The translations under genes and the position numbers were made by a program. Of a stretch of DNA of 55,940 bases, positions 8,536-17,273 are shown piece after piece (position 1 is the stretch's first letter; each line of letters starts with the position of its first letter). This DNA is from Kurthia massiliensis (GTDB lineage: Bacteria; Bacillota; Bacilli; Bacillales_A; Planococcaceae): NCBI RefSeq assembly GCF_000285555.1, contig NZ_HE610996.1, positions 17,566-73,505 of the forward strand, read 5' to 3'. Below the pieces are notes generated by a model. That model did no database searches. It was not told the DNA's origin and saw nothing but the letters and a program-made list of their open reading frames with translations.

Positions 8536-8612
8536 GCTGATCAGACGACTGAAGGCTACAAAAGTACATGTATTCAATTTACTGCGTATATGTCCTTTTG
8601 TAGCCTTCTGTC
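8536..8612 (+). promoter_or_regulatory. sbp leader RNA, partner of the cysH leader
   Basis: GCTGA-TCAG-ACGA-CTGA-AGGC (8536-8556) matches the cysH leader motif, with TCAG/CTGA replacing CCAG/CTGG so that pairing is kept. It runs into a long hairpin: GAAGGCTACAAAAG (8551-8564) pairs with CTTTTGTAGCCTTC (8595-8608), with an inner ACATGTA/TATATGT stem. The following T-tract is weak (ATTTTAT). The long stem uses the 3' arm of the small hairpin, so the two are mutually exclusive, as in attenuators. Confidence 0.55.
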
Positions 8613-8643
8613 ATTTTATACATACTTAAGGATGTGAAAATTT

Positions 8644-9666
8644 ATGAAAAAACGCTTATTCGGTGTTGCGGCGATTTCACTTTCATTATTACTAAGTGGT
8701 TGTTCTTCAAGTGATGATCAAGCAAACGCAGATACCGTCAACCTACTAAATGTCTCTTATGACCCGACACGTGAGTTATATGAAGATGTCAACGCAGCGT
8801 TTCAAAAAGAATGGAAAGCAGAAACAGGGCAAACAGTTAAAATTCAACAATCACATGGCGGTTCTGGTAAACAAGGGCGCGCTGTCATCGATGGCTTACC
8901 TGCAGATGTTGTTACATTGGCACTCGCCTATGACATCGATGAAGTTGCAAAAAATCGTAGCTTAATTGATGACGGCTGGGAAGATGCTTTCCCGGATCAC
9001 GCTTCACCTTATACGTCAACAATCGTTTTTCTTGTCCGTAAAGGCAATCCGAAAAACATTAAAGATTGGGACGACCTCGTCAAACGAGATGTATCTGTCA
9101 TTACACCAAATCCAAAAACATCGGGTGGTGCACGTTGGAACTACTTAGCAGCTTGGGGCTATGCAGCGAAGCAGTACAACAATGATAGACAGAAAATTGA
9201 GAATTTTATGAAAGATCTTTACGGAAATGTAAAAGTACTAGATTCAGGCGCACGCGGTTCTACGACAACATTTACAGAACGCGGTATTGGCGATGTGCTC
9301 ATTTCATGGGAAAACGAAGCGTATCTTTCGTTAGATGAGCTTGGTGCTGAAAACTATGAAATTATCACACCTTCGATGAGTATTTTAGCAGAACCACCCG
9401 TTGCGGTCGTAACAAAAAATACGAAGCGCAAAGGTACGGAAAAAGTCGCAAATGCTTATTTACAATTCCTTTATACGAAAGAAGGACAAGAAATTGCGGC
9501 TGACAATTACTACCGACCACGCGACAAAAAAATTCTTGCACAACATGCAGACCAATTCCCAGCAATTGATATGATATCAATTCGTGATTTCGGTGATTGG
9601 GATCAAGCGCAAAAAGAGCACTTTAGCGATGGTGGTACGTTCGACCAAATTTACACGAATAAATAA
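8644..9666 (+). CDS. sbp: Sulfate/thiosulfate-binding lipoprotein of an ABC importer
   Basis: A 340-aa extracytoplasmic binding protein that captures sulfate for the CysTWA importer. It has a lipoprotein signal peptide with lipobox LLSGC (Cys20), so the mature protein is tethered to the outer face of the membrane. The Sbp/CysP signature follows: [22 protein letters not shown] and [12 protein letters not shown], which line the sulfate site. The ATG is preceded by AAGGATG. It is the first gene of the four-gene operon sbp-cysT-cysW-cysA (gap to cysT 13 nt), transcribed away from cysH-sat-cysC. The structured leader upstream suggests sulfur-responsive control. Confidence 0.95.
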   Translation: MKKRLFGVAAISLSLLLSGCSSSDDQANADTVNLLNVSYDPTRELYEDVNAAFQKEWKAETGQTVKIQQSHGGSGKQGRAVIDGLPADVVTLALAYDIDEVAKNRSLIDDGWEDAFPDHASPYTSTIVFLVRKGNPKNIKDWDDLVKRDVSVITPNPKTSGGARWNYLAAWGYAAKQYNNDRQKIENFMKDLYGNVKVLDSGARGSTTTFTERGIGDVLISWENEAYLSLDELGAENYEIITPSMSILAEPPVAVVTKNTKRKGTEKVANAYLQFLYTKEGQEIAADNYYRPRDKKILAQHADQFPAIDMISIRDFGDWDQAQKEHFSDGGTFDQIYTNK

Positions 9667-9679
9667 GAGGTGACTTTTT

Positions 9680-10528
9680 ATGACGCTATCACAACCTGTC
9701 AAAACGAAGCAAAAGCCTAAAAAGATGACCGTCCTACCCGGCTTTAAGCTTACGATTGGCTATACGATTTTATACATCAGTATTTTAATTTTATTACCTT
9801 TATCTACACTTCTTTGGAATACGATGCAATTGTCTTGGGCAGACTTTTGGGCCGTTATTACCGATGAACGTGTCGTAGCATCTTATAAAGTCACATTTGG
9901 TACAGCGCTCGTTGCTGCTATTATCAACGTGATTTTCGGTACGATGATTGCTTGGGTACTCGTAAGATATGATTTCTTCGGTAAAAAATTAATCGACGGA
10001 CTCGTTGACTTACCATTTGCATTACCGACGGCTGTTGCCGGTATCGCTTTAACATCTTTATATGCACCAAATGGCTGGATTGGCCAATTTTTACCGTTCC
10101 AAGTCGCTTTCACGCCGATCGGTATCATCGTTGCATTAACGTTTATCGGGTTACCGTTCGTCGTTCGTACTGTGCAACCGGTATTAGAAAACGTCGGTGC
10201 AGAAGCAGAAGAAGCGAGTGCTTCATTAGGAGCAAATCGCCTACAAACATTTACAAAAGTCATTTTCCCAGAATTAATTCCAGCAATTTTAACGGGATTC
10301 ACTTTAGCATTTTCTCGTGCGCTCGGTGAATACGGTTCAGTCGTCTTCATCGCTGGTAATATGCCGATGGAAACGGAAATTACAGCGTTAATGATTATGA
10401 CGAAGTTAGAACAATATGATTACGCAGGTGCGACTGCTATTGCGATCGTCATGTTAGTTGCTTCATTCGTGATTTTATTCGTTATGAATACGATTCAATG
10501 GCTCGTAAGCCGCAAATATACTGTGTAA
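9680..10528 (+). CDS. cysT: Sulfate ABC transporter permease CysT (CysU)
   Basis: A 282-aa membrane permease with six predicted transmembrane segments that forms the channel with CysW. The binding-protein-dependent permease (EAA) loop is visible as EEASASLGANRLQTFTKVIFPEL at about residues 176-198. The N-terminal cytoplasmic tail is basic (KTKQKPKKM). It starts 6 nt after GAGGTGA and ends 12 nt before the cysW start. Confidence 0.95.
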   Translation: MTLSQPVKTKQKPKKMTVLPGFKLTIGYTILYISILILLPLSTLLWNTMQLSWADFWAVITDERVVASYKVTFGTALVAAIINVIFGTMIAWVLVRYDFFGKKLIDGLVDLPFALPTAVAGIALTSLYAPNGWIGQFLPFQVAFTPIGIIVALTFIGLPFVVRTVQPVLENVGAEAEEASASLGANRLQTFTKVIFPELIPAILTGFTLAFSRALGEYGSVVFIAGNMPMETEITALMIMTKLEQYDYAGATAIAIVMLVASFVILFVMNTIQWLVSRKYTV

Positions 10529-10540
10529 GGAGTGAAACAG

Positions 10541-11401
10541 ATGGTCATTTCTATCGATCAAACGAAAGAAAAAGTGAAAAATGAACCGACCGCTTTAAAA
10601 GAACCTTGGCTTGTCCGTTTCGGGTTAACAGCAGTTTCAATTCTTTTTCTATTTATTTTCCTCGTCATGCCATTAGCTGTCATTTTTATTTCAGCATTCC
10701 GAAAAGGGTTTGACGTCTACTTAGCATCTATTACCGAACCAGACGCTTGGAGTGCCATTAAATTAACGTTATTAGTTGCGGTCATCGCTGTCCCACTGAA
10801 TACGATTTTCGGGATCGCTGCTGCTTGGTGTATTACGAAATTTAGTTTCAAAGGACGCAACTTATTAATTACGATTATCGATTTACCGTTTGCTGTCTCT
10901 CCTGTTATTGCAGGTTTAGTCTTTATTTTAGTATTCGGGGCACAAGGACTATTTGGCGAATGGTTTTTAAATCACGATATGCCGATCGTTTTCGCATTAC
11001 CAGGTATTTTACTCGCTTCTCTATTCGTCACAGTACCATTCGTAGCACGTGAGTTAATTCCATTAATGCAATCACAAGGTACACAAGAAGAAGAAGCCAG
11101 CGTATCATTAGGGGCAAATGGCTTCCAAACATTTTGGCACGTCACATTACCGAATATCAAATGGGGTTTACTGTATGGCGTCATTTTATGTAATGCCCGC
11201 GTCATGGGAGAATTCGGTGCTGTGTCAGTCGTATCAGGCCATGTTCGTGGTTTAACGAATACAATGCCACTACATATCGAAGTGCTATACAACGAATATC
11301 AATTTACAGCAGCATTTGCTGTTGCATCATTAATGTCAATATTAGCGATTTTAACGATTATTATTAAAAATATCGTCGAATGGAAAACATCGCATCGTTA
11401 A
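10541..11401 (+). CDS. cysW: Sulfate ABC transporter permease CysW
   Basis: A 286-aa permease, partner of CysT, with six membrane segments. Its EAA loop reads [23 protein letters not shown], close to that of CysT, and [17 protein letters not shown] is a CysW hallmark. I start it at the ATG 6 nt after AAGGAGTG; an in-frame GTG 9 nt earlier lies inside that ribosome binding site. It ends 12 nt before cysA. Confidence 0.95.
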   Translation: MVISIDQTKEKVKNEPTALKEPWLVRFGLTAVSILFLFIFLVMPLAVIFISAFRKGFDVYLASITEPDAWSAIKLTLLVAVIAVPLNTIFGIAAAWCITKFSFKGRNLLITIIDLPFAVSPVIAGLVFILVFGAQGLFGEWFLNHDMPIVFALPGILLASLFVTVPFVARELIPLMQSQGTQEEEASVSLGANGFQTFWHVTLPNIKWGLLYGVILCNARVMGEFGAVSVVSGHVRGLTNTMPLHIEVLYNEYQFTAAFAVASLMSILAILTIIIKNIVEWKTSHR

Positions 11402-11413
11402 GGGGGTCTTTAC

Positions 11414-12487
11414 ATGAGCATCACAATTCAAAACGTAAAAAAACAATTCGGTGATTTTAAAGCAGTCGATGACGTATCAATCGATATCGCATCTGGTGAA
11501 TTAATCGCCCTACTAGGTCCTTCTGGTTCTGGTAAAACATCATTACTCCGTATCATCGCTGGCTTAGAACAACTAGATGAAGGTGCGATTTTATTCGACG
11601 GTGAAAATATTACGAGCATTCATGCGAAAGAGCGTAACATCGGTTTCGTCTTCCAACATTACGCATTATTCCGTCATATGACTGTATTTGATAACGTCGC
11701 TTACGGATTAAAAGTACGTCCTCGTAAAACACGTCCATCTAAAAAAGAAATTCGCGAAAAAGTGATGACACTATTATCACTTGTTAAATTAGATCATTTT
11801 GCAGATCGCTATCCGAACCAGTTATCTGGTGGTCAACGTCAACGTGTCGCTTTAGCACGTGCACTTGCGGTAGAGCCAAAAGTGTTACTACTAGATGAAC
11901 CGTTCGGCGCACTAGATGCAAAAGTACGTAAAGATTTACGTCGTTGGTTGCGCAAAATGCATAATGAGTTCCACGTAACGAGCATTTTCGTGACACATGA
12001 CCAAGAAGAAGCACTAGACGTTGCAGACCGTATCGTTGTCATGAATAAAGGCCGCATCGAACAAGTCGGACCACCTGAAGAAGTATACGACCATCCAAAT
12101 AGTCCGTTCGTATACGACTTCTTAGGTAACGTCAATTTATTTAAAGGCCGTATGCAAAACGGTCAACTCGTCAACGGTAATTATGCTGTCAATGTCCCAG
12201 ATGCTTCTACAACATCACAAGCCGAAGCGGTCGGCTATGTTCGTCCACACGATATTCATATCGAACGTACGAAAACATTTGAAGATGCTGTCCCAGCGAA
12301 TATTATTTATATCCATGCGATTGGGCCAATCGTCCAAATTGAACTACACCGTGATGATATCGACGAATATTTAGAAGCCGAGTTACCGAAAGAACAATTC
12401 CGCACACTCGATTTAAAACGTGGCGAACAAGTTTACATTCGCCCACGCCAATTAAAAGTATTCGTGCCAGAAGATTTTTCAATTTAA
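11414..12487 (+). CDS. cysA: Sulfate ABC transporter ATP-binding protein CysA
   Basis: A 357-aa ATPase that powers sulfate import on the inner face of the membrane. Walker A GPSGSGKT is at residues 35-42, the signature [15 protein letters not shown] lies near 137, Walker [13 protein letters not shown] follows, and the switch is VTHD. A C-terminal TOBE-like regulatory domain (about 235-350) is present, usual for CysA/MalK-type subunits. RBS is AGGGGG. It is the last gene of the operon and is followed by the second copy of the folded repeat, which probably ends this transcript and the convergent dhb operon. Confidence 0.96.
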   Translation: MSITIQNVKKQFGDFKAVDDVSIDIASGELIALLGPSGSGKTSLLRIIAGLEQLDEGAILFDGENITSIHAKERNIGFVFQHYALFRHMTVFDNVAYGLKVRPRKTRPSKKEIREKVMTLLSLVKLDHFADRYPNQLSGGQRQRVALARALAVEPKVLLLDEPFGALDAKVRKDLRRWLRKMHNEFHVTSIFVTHDQEEALDVADRIVVMNKGRIEQVGPPEEVYDHPNSPFVYDFLGNVNLFKGRMQNGQLVNGNYAVNVPDASTTSQAEAVGYVRPHDIHIERTKTFEDAVPANIIYIHAIGPIVQIELHRDDIDEYLEAELPKEQFRTLDLKRGEQVYIRPRQLKVFVPEDFSI

Positions 12488-12493
12488 TCACAT

Positions 12494-12636
12494 AAAAAGA
12501 GGCTGGGACAAAATATTTCACTTTCCTTTTTTAGTGTTCGCAACAAAAAACCGGAACCGCGCCACAGCGCGATTCCGGTTTTTCTTATGCTCATTTGAGA
12601 TCGTGTTTTTACACTTATGTCCCAGCCTCTTTTTTA
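12494..12636. repeat. Folded intergenic repeat, copy 2 (inverted relative to copy 1)
   Basis: Outer arms GAGGCTGGGACA (12499-12510) and TGTCCCAGCCTC (12618-12629) are perfect 12-bp complements. The centre has a 17-bp hairpin (12546-12562 with 12567-12583, loop CACA). In the opposite orientation it is nearly identical to 5091-5230: the half ending in the inner hairpin differs by about one base, the other half by several. It fills the gap between the convergent cysA and dhbB genes and abuts the dhbB stop codon, consistent with a two-way terminator. Confidence 0.88.
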
Positions 12637-13290
12637 TACTTGCATATTTAACAATGCTTCTAATTGTGCAACGAGTGCACGCGTTTGAAGCGTTTGCGCA
12701 CATTTTTCACGTGCGTAACGTATTCCCATTAAATGATCTTCTTCTGAAAAATCAGCTACTGCATCTGTCACATAAAATGGTTGGATATCTAACATAAATG
12801 CTTCTGCTGCAGTAAGCATACAGCCAATATGTGCATAAATACCACAAATGATTAATTGATCTCGTCCCCAAACCTCTTTCATTAATTCTTCTAAATTGCT
12901 TTTCTTAAAAGCGCTATAGCGCCATTTTGCGAGAACGATATCTTTTTGCGTCGGTGCAAGCGCTGGTGTAATGGCTGTAATCGTATCATCTGCTACAAGA
13001 CCTGTCCCCCAAAAATCTGTCAGCAATGCGCGCTCTGCTAACGGTTGGTCACCGGGCTGCGCTGTATAAACGATTGGAATATTTAATTGATGGCATAATG
13101 CTCGAATACGTTGAATGTTTGCAATCAATTCGGGAATCGGTGCTTTCGTTTGATCATAATAGCTTAAAAAATATTGTTGCATATCGTGGATTAGCAATAC
13201 ACTTCGATTTGCTGCTACTTCCCATTGGATTCGTTCATTTTGTTCTTCTACATGTGGCATATGATACGGTTGAATTTTTGGAATACTCAT
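12634..13290 (-). CDS. dhbB: Isochorismatase without carrier domain (2,3-dihydroxybenzoate synthesis)
   Basis: A 218-aa cytoplasmic hydrolase that cleaves the enolpyruvyl group from isochorismate to give 2,3-dihydro-2,3-dihydroxybenzoate. EntB/DhbB features are visible: RSVLLIHDMQQYFL (Asp36), LAKWRYSAF (Lys122) and IICGIYAHIGCMLTAAEAFM. Normal DhbB/EntB proteins are near 285-312 aa because an aryl carrier domain is fused at the C-terminus. This one stops right after the hydrolase fold, and a separate 71-aa carrier protein lies at 24087-24302. The start codon overlaps the dhbC stop by 4 nt (ATGA), so the two are coupled. It is the last gene of the siderophore operon, closed by the folded repeat. 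Confidence 0.93.
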   Translation of the reverse strand: MSIPKIQPYHMPHVEEQNERIQWEVAANRSVLLIHDMQQYFLSYYDQTKAPIPELIANIQRIRALCHQLNIPIVYTAQPGDQPLAERALLTDFWGTGLVADDTITAITPALAPTQKDIVLAKWRYSAFKKSNLEELMKEVWGRDQLIICGIYAHIGCMLTAAEAFMLDIQPFYVTDAVADFSEEDHLMGIRYAREKCAQTLQTRALVAQLEALLNMQV

Positions 13291-14429
13291 TTTGATATTA
13301 CCCCTTTCGATTGTTGGTCGTGTATAGCATGAAGCATCGTTTGGAATTTAGCACCTGTTTCTGCAGCTTCGGCCGATGGAGAGGACGTATCAACAATACC
13401 TGCTCCTGCATAAAGCGTCATACCTGTTGCATGCACTTTCCCACAGCGAATTGCGACGACCCATTCACCATCTCCGTGTCGATCCATATAACCGACAATC
13501 CCCGCAAAATAGCCGCGGTCAAATGGTTCAATTTGTTGAATCGTTTCAAAAGCAGCTTGGCGTGGCTCGCCACAAACAGCAGGTGTCGGGTGCAACAAGC
13601 GAGCGAGTGAAAGTGACGACATAACTTCTTTCAATTCCCCTTCAATCATCGTAGATAAATGAATCATCGTATCCGTATAAATAATAGATGGCGTTGCCGG
13701 CACTACGAGTGTTTTTGCAAATGGCTCTAGCACACTTTTCACCATTGAAACGACAATTTGATGTTCATGTAAATCTTTTGCAGAAGCTATCAATTCTTCA
13801 GCTTGCGCGCGGTCTTTTTCCACATCAAATGTTCGTTTACGTGAACCAGCGATTGGATTTGCAACGAAATGTTGTCCGAATTTTCGGATTAACAGTTCTG
13901 GACTTGCGCCAATAAATCGTTCCCCGTTCGCTAAAGGAATGGCATACGTATAGCCTTTCGGATGATGTGTCGCTAAATATTGCAATATTGCTTTATATGG
14001 TATTTCATCTGCTTCAATTTCTAGCGTACGCGCAAGGACAACTTTTTGTAACGTACTTTGTTGCATACGCGATACTGCTCGTCGTACCATTTGTTCAAAA
14101 GTTTTTTTCGGTGGATAAGCTTGCACACGCGTTGCTGCAATCGTTGCTGCCGGCGCTTCTTCCCCATTGAATTGCGCGCGATTATTTATCTCGACATTGT
14201 CACAAAGGTGTAGCGCCGGAGATTGATGATGATCAAATGGTAAAGCGCCGATCACGAGCGTATGAGGTGAAGCTTTTTCGAAAGCTTGTCGTAACGTTTC
14301 TTCTAGTTTATCTAGCGATGAAACATGTAACGGCACCGTTTGTTTACCAATCATCGTTTTCATCGGCGTTTGAAAAAATAAATCTGTTTCCTCTAACGTA
14401 GCAATTTTTTGTTGTAATCGTTGCATCAT
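13287..14429 (-). CDS. dhbC: Isochorismate synthase
   Basis: A 380-aa chorismate-utilising enzyme that isomerises chorismate to isochorismate, the entry step to 2,3-dihydroxybenzoate. Family signatures are VVLARTLEIEADE, RFIGASPELLIRK, PIAGSRKRTF, HLSTMIEGEL, LHPTPAVCGEPRQ and the C-terminal GAGIVDTSSPSAEAAET. The siderophore context separates it from menaquinone-type MenF. It starts after GGAGG, 8 nt downstream of dhbA, and overlaps dhbB by 4 nt. Confidence 0.95.
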   Translation of the reverse strand: MMQRLQQKIATLEETDLFFQTPMKTMIGKQTVPLHVSSLDKLEETLRQAFEKASPHTLVIGALPFDHHQSPALHLCDNVEINNRAQFNGEEAPAATIAATRVQAYPPKKTFEQMVRRAVSRMQQSTLQKVVLARTLEIEADEIPYKAILQYLATHHPKGYTYAIPLANGERFIGASPELLIRKFGQHFVANPIAGSRKRTFDVEKDRAQAEELIASAKDLHEHQIVVSMVKSVLEPFAKTLVVPATPSIIYTDTMIHLSTMIEGELKEVMSSLSLARLLHPTPAVCGEPRQAAFETIQQIEPFDRGYFAGIVGYMDRHGDGEWVVAIRCGKVHATGMTLYAGAGIVDTSSPSAEAAETGAKFQTMLHAIHDQQSKGVISK

Positions 14430-14437
14430 AATTCCTC

Positions 14438-15181
14438 CTATACGCCTAATGTAGCGCCACCATCGACGACGATGTTAGCCATCGTCACGTGATTCGCTTT
14501 TGACGATAATAAAAATGAAATGACTTGCGCAATGTCTTCAGGTTCTGCGATTTTTTGCAATGGAATTCCGACTTTATAGCGCGCGAGATTGCCTTCAATG
14601 ACAGACTTTTCTCCTGTATCGTCATGCCACATTCCTGTTTGCATTTGCGTACGCGTGGACCCCGGAGACACGATGTTACATCGGATATGGTACGGTGCTA
14701 ATTCTAATCCGAGCGATTGACAATATCGAATAACTGCGGCTTTTGATGCACCATACGCTCCAATATCTAATCTCGGCGTCGACGCAGCATTAGAGCCGAC
14801 AACGACGATAGCACCTTCTTCACGTTGCTTCATATAACGTCCGACTGCGGTCGTCGTATGAAAAACACCTTTCACATTCGTATCAAATAGACGATTCCAA
14901 GCATCTTCTGTACAAGTTAATAAATCACCTACTTCTAGCACCCCTGCAATGTGAGCAAGCGCCACAATCTCACCGATTTCTCGTTCGATCGTATCGATTG
15001 TGCGTTGTACGTCATTTCTTTTTCGAATATCGACACAAAAAGTCGTCACGTCCTGCAAAGTTTTTAATGCTTGTTCATCATAATCTAGCACAGCGATTTC
15101 ATCGTATGCATTACGTAGTAACGAAATCGTTGCACGTCCAATACCTTGTGCGCCCCCAACAATGACACATACTTTTGTCAT
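14438..15181 (-). CDS. dhbA: 2,3-dihydro-2,3-dihydroxybenzoate dehydrogenase
   Basis: A 247-aa short-chain dehydrogenase that oxidises 2,3-dihydro-2,3-dihydroxybenzoate to 2,3-dihydroxybenzoate with NAD+. The cofactor motif GGAQGIG is at residues 9-15, the active-site Ser is in GSNAAS and the YGASK motif follows. PGSTRTQMQTGMW is typical of EntA/DhbA. The MFS carrier upstream ends 3 nt before its ATG. In B. subtilis dhbA is the first gene of the cluster; here it is seventh. Confidence 0.93.
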   Translation of the reverse strand: MTKVCVIVGGAQGIGRATISLLRNAYDEIAVLDYDEQALKTLQDVTTFCVDIRKRNDVQRTIDTIEREIGEIVALAHIAGVLEVGDLLTCTEDAWNRLFDTNVKGVFHTTTAVGRYMKQREEGAIVVVGSNAASTPRLDIGAYGASKAAVIRYCQSLGLELAPYHIRCNIVSPGSTRTQMQTGMWHDDTGEKSVIEGNLARYKVGIPLQKIAEPEDIAQVISFLLSSKANHVTMANIVVDGGATLGV

Positions 15182-15184
15182 GAT

Positions 15185-16468
15185 TTATCCCTCTTTCCTT
15201 TTTGGTAAAAATACGTACATACATGCGGCGATACAAGCCGGTATCGCAAACAATATGTAATGCCAATAAGATGCAACTTCAGCCGCTAACAACAAACCAC
15301 CGATAGAAGGACCGATAATCGCACCGATGCGCCCAACAGATAATGCCGCACCTAAAGCAGCACCTCGGCTACTGGCGTCGTAATAAGAAGCATTGCATGC
15401 ATTATTTAAATTTTGTGCACCGATTGATGCCGCACCACTAATAGCAATCAATATATATAGCCATGGCGATGAAAAATGACACATTAACAACAGCAATGAC
15501 AGCGCACCCGCAGCATATAAAATAGTTTGTACACGTTTACTACCGAAGCGGTCAGCACATCGTCCTCCGACTAATGAGCCGATGATCGCACCTAAATTTA
15601 AGACGAGTAAAAAAAGAATACTCGACGTAATGCCATAACCTTCTGCGCGCATCATTTGTGGCAACCACGTACTTAACCCATATACGAGCAATAACCCCAT
15701 AAAACAAATGGTCCAAAACGATAAGGTAATACGGCGATATTGTCGTGTAAATAACACGCGAAGTGGTGATTTAACACGTTGTTTGACCGTAATTTGTAAG
15801 TGCGTCGTATCGATATGCAAGCGTTGTAGCACGTGCTGCATTTCTTCACGATCCGTCGCCGCTAAAAATGGTAATGATTCCGGCAATGATTTCATCATAA
15901 AAGGCAATAGTAACAGTGGTAATGCACCAACGATAAATAACCCTTGCCACCCTGTATGAGGCATCATATACATCCCTAATAGTGCGACTAAAATGCCTCC
16001 TATTGAATAACCGCTAAACATAATGCCTACGAATTGATTTCGTAAATGTTTCGGTGCGTATTCAGCGGTGAGTGCGACGACGAGGGGTGGAATCCCACCT
16101 AACCCTAAGCCTGCGATAAAGCGGCAAACAGCAAAAGTTGTCATGCTTGTCGCAAATGCATTTACGAACGTAAATACGCTAAATAGTATGACACAGCAAG
16201 CGAGTACTTTTTTGCGTCCAACGTGGTCAGCCGCAACTCCCGCAACAAATGCGCCAATGAGGCTACCGATTAACGTTAGACTCGCAACAGAACCTAACAT
16301 CACCGTTGAGATACCCCACTCTTCATGAAGAACTGGAATGACAACGCCTAAAATCGACAAATCATATCCATCAAATAAAATGAGAAACATTGTCCAAGCA
16401 AGCACCGTCACATGTAGCTTACCGACACGACTTTTTTCAATTAATGTTTCCGTTGAAACTTGTTGCAT
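15185..16468 (-). CDS. MFS transporter of the aromatic acid:H+ symporter type within the siderophore operon
   Basis: A 427-aa, twelve-helix major facilitator. The first helix carries DGYDLSILGVVIPVL, the DGxD hallmark of the aromatic acid symporter (BenK/PcaK) branch, and the loop 2-3 motif GVAADHVGRKK is intact. The start is the ATG 6 nt after AAAGGAGCG; it overlaps the end of the PPTase gene by 32 nt. Siderophore operons often carry an exporter, so it may export the finished catechol or move 2,3-dihydroxybenzoate. Its family is better known for importing aromatic acids, which makes recovery of free dihydroxybenzoate an alternative. The direction is not decided by sequence. Confidence 0.85.
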   Translation of the reverse strand: MQQVSTETLIEKSRVGKLHVTVLAWTMFLILFDGYDLSILGVVIPVLHEEWGISTVMLGSVASLTLIGSLIGAFVAGVAADHVGRKKVLACCVILFSVFTFVNAFATSMTTFAVCRFIAGLGLGGIPPLVVALTAEYAPKHLRNQFVGIMFSGYSIGGILVALLGMYMMPHTGWQGLFIVGALPLLLLPFMMKSLPESLPFLAATDREEMQHVLQRLHIDTTHLQITVKQRVKSPLRVLFTRQYRRITLSFWTICFMGLLLVYGLSTWLPQMMRAEGYGITSSILFLLVLNLGAIIGSLVGGRCADRFGSKRVQTILYAAGALSLLLLMCHFSSPWLYILIAISGAASIGAQNLNNACNASYYDASSRGAALGAALSVGRIGAIIGPSIGGLLLAAEVASYWHYILFAIPACIAACMYVFLPKRKEG

Positions 16469-17072
16469 ATGTAACGCTCCTTTTAAAATGTTCATATTGC
16501 GGCCGCTTCGATTGCGTACAACAAACAGTAATCGTAAATGATGCTAGCACTGTATGATAAATGTATGGTTTTAACCGAATATGACCTGTATATAAGCGAT
16601 TTCGCGCTAAATACATTGTAGACAAATCATAATTCAGCCCGCATCCGCACCATTTTCCGTAAGCTTCTTTCATCGTCCAAATGTCACTAAAAGATGTGCG
16701 GCCGCTTCGAATACCTACTTGTTCAAATGGATGAAAAAGTGACACAATGTCCGCAATAGCTGGCGTTTTATCATGCTCACAATCAACACCAATTGCTTGA
16801 TCGGATATTGCAACTACTACAAATCCATCGCTATGTGCAACACTAAAATGTGTCTCACTTACAGGACAATACGGTTTTCCAAGTGTCGTATAAGCAATCG
16901 TTGGACCGATAAGTTGTTGAATCATTAGCCCTGCTAGCAAACTACTTTGACGATCTATCGATGCTTTAAAACGCTTCGCTTTTTCGACGCGTTCCATTGG
17001 CAAACATTGCAACATCCATTGATAGTCTTGTGCGGTCCATTCCGACACATGACTCGTATATACAATTGTCAT
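16437..17072 (-). CDS. Sfp-type 4'-phosphopantetheinyl transferase
   Basis: A 211-aa enzyme that loads the phosphopantetheine arm onto carrier domains, here the free ArCP and the two DhbF carriers. The magnesium and CoA motifs are visible: FSVAHSDGFVVVAISD, GVDCE and WTMKEAYGKWCG. It is slightly shorter than B. subtilis Sfp (224 aa). It starts after AGAGGAG, 12 nt downstream of mbtH, and its 3' end overlaps the MFS gene. A dedicated PPTase inside the operon means the cluster carries its own activation factor. Confidence 0.92.
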   Translation of the reverse strand: MTIVYTSHVSEWTAQDYQWMLQCLPMERVEKAKRFKASIDRQSSLLAGLMIQQLIGPTIAYTTLGKPYCPVSETHFSVAHSDGFVVVAISDQAIGVDCEHDKTPAIADIVSLFHPFEQVGIRSGRTSFSDIWTMKEAYGKWCGCGLNYDLSTMYLARNRLYTGHIRLKPYIYHTVLASFTITVCCTQSKRPQYEHFKRSVTYATSFNGNIN

Positions 17073-17084
17073 TTTCTTTCTCCT

Positions 17085-17273
17085 CTATGATTGTTGAATA
17101 AATGATGGCCAATGTGTTTCAACGAAAGTATCACATGCTTCTTTCTGCTCTGGTCCAAAAACAATTTGCCATCCGCCAGGAACAGTTACATATGAAGGCC
17201 ACAATGAATATTGCAGCGCATCATTTTGGAGTACATAAAATAAAGCATCACTTTTTTCAAACGGATTATACAT
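17085..17273 (-). CDS. mbtH: MbtH-like protein, adenylation-domain partner
   Basis: A 62-aa protein that binds NRPS adenylation domains and supports their folding and activity. The family pattern is complete: NPF at the start, FYVLQND, QYSLWP, VPGGW and a C-terminal ETHWPS. The ATG lies inside the last codons of dhbF (8-nt overlap, C-ATG-TATAA), so translation is coupled to the synthetase it serves. The equivalent gene in B. subtilis is ybdZ. Confidence 0.95.
   Translation of the reverse strand: MYNPFEKSDALFYVLQNDALQYSLWPSYVTVPGGWQIVFGPEQKEACDTFVETHWPSFIQQS

Noticed and set aside
8536..8556. ACGA tetraloop in the sbp leader resembling guanidine-II (mini-ykkC) hairpins
   Set aside because: Guanidine-II needs two such hairpins with ACGR loops. 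Only one is present, and the cysH leader partner has ACAA.
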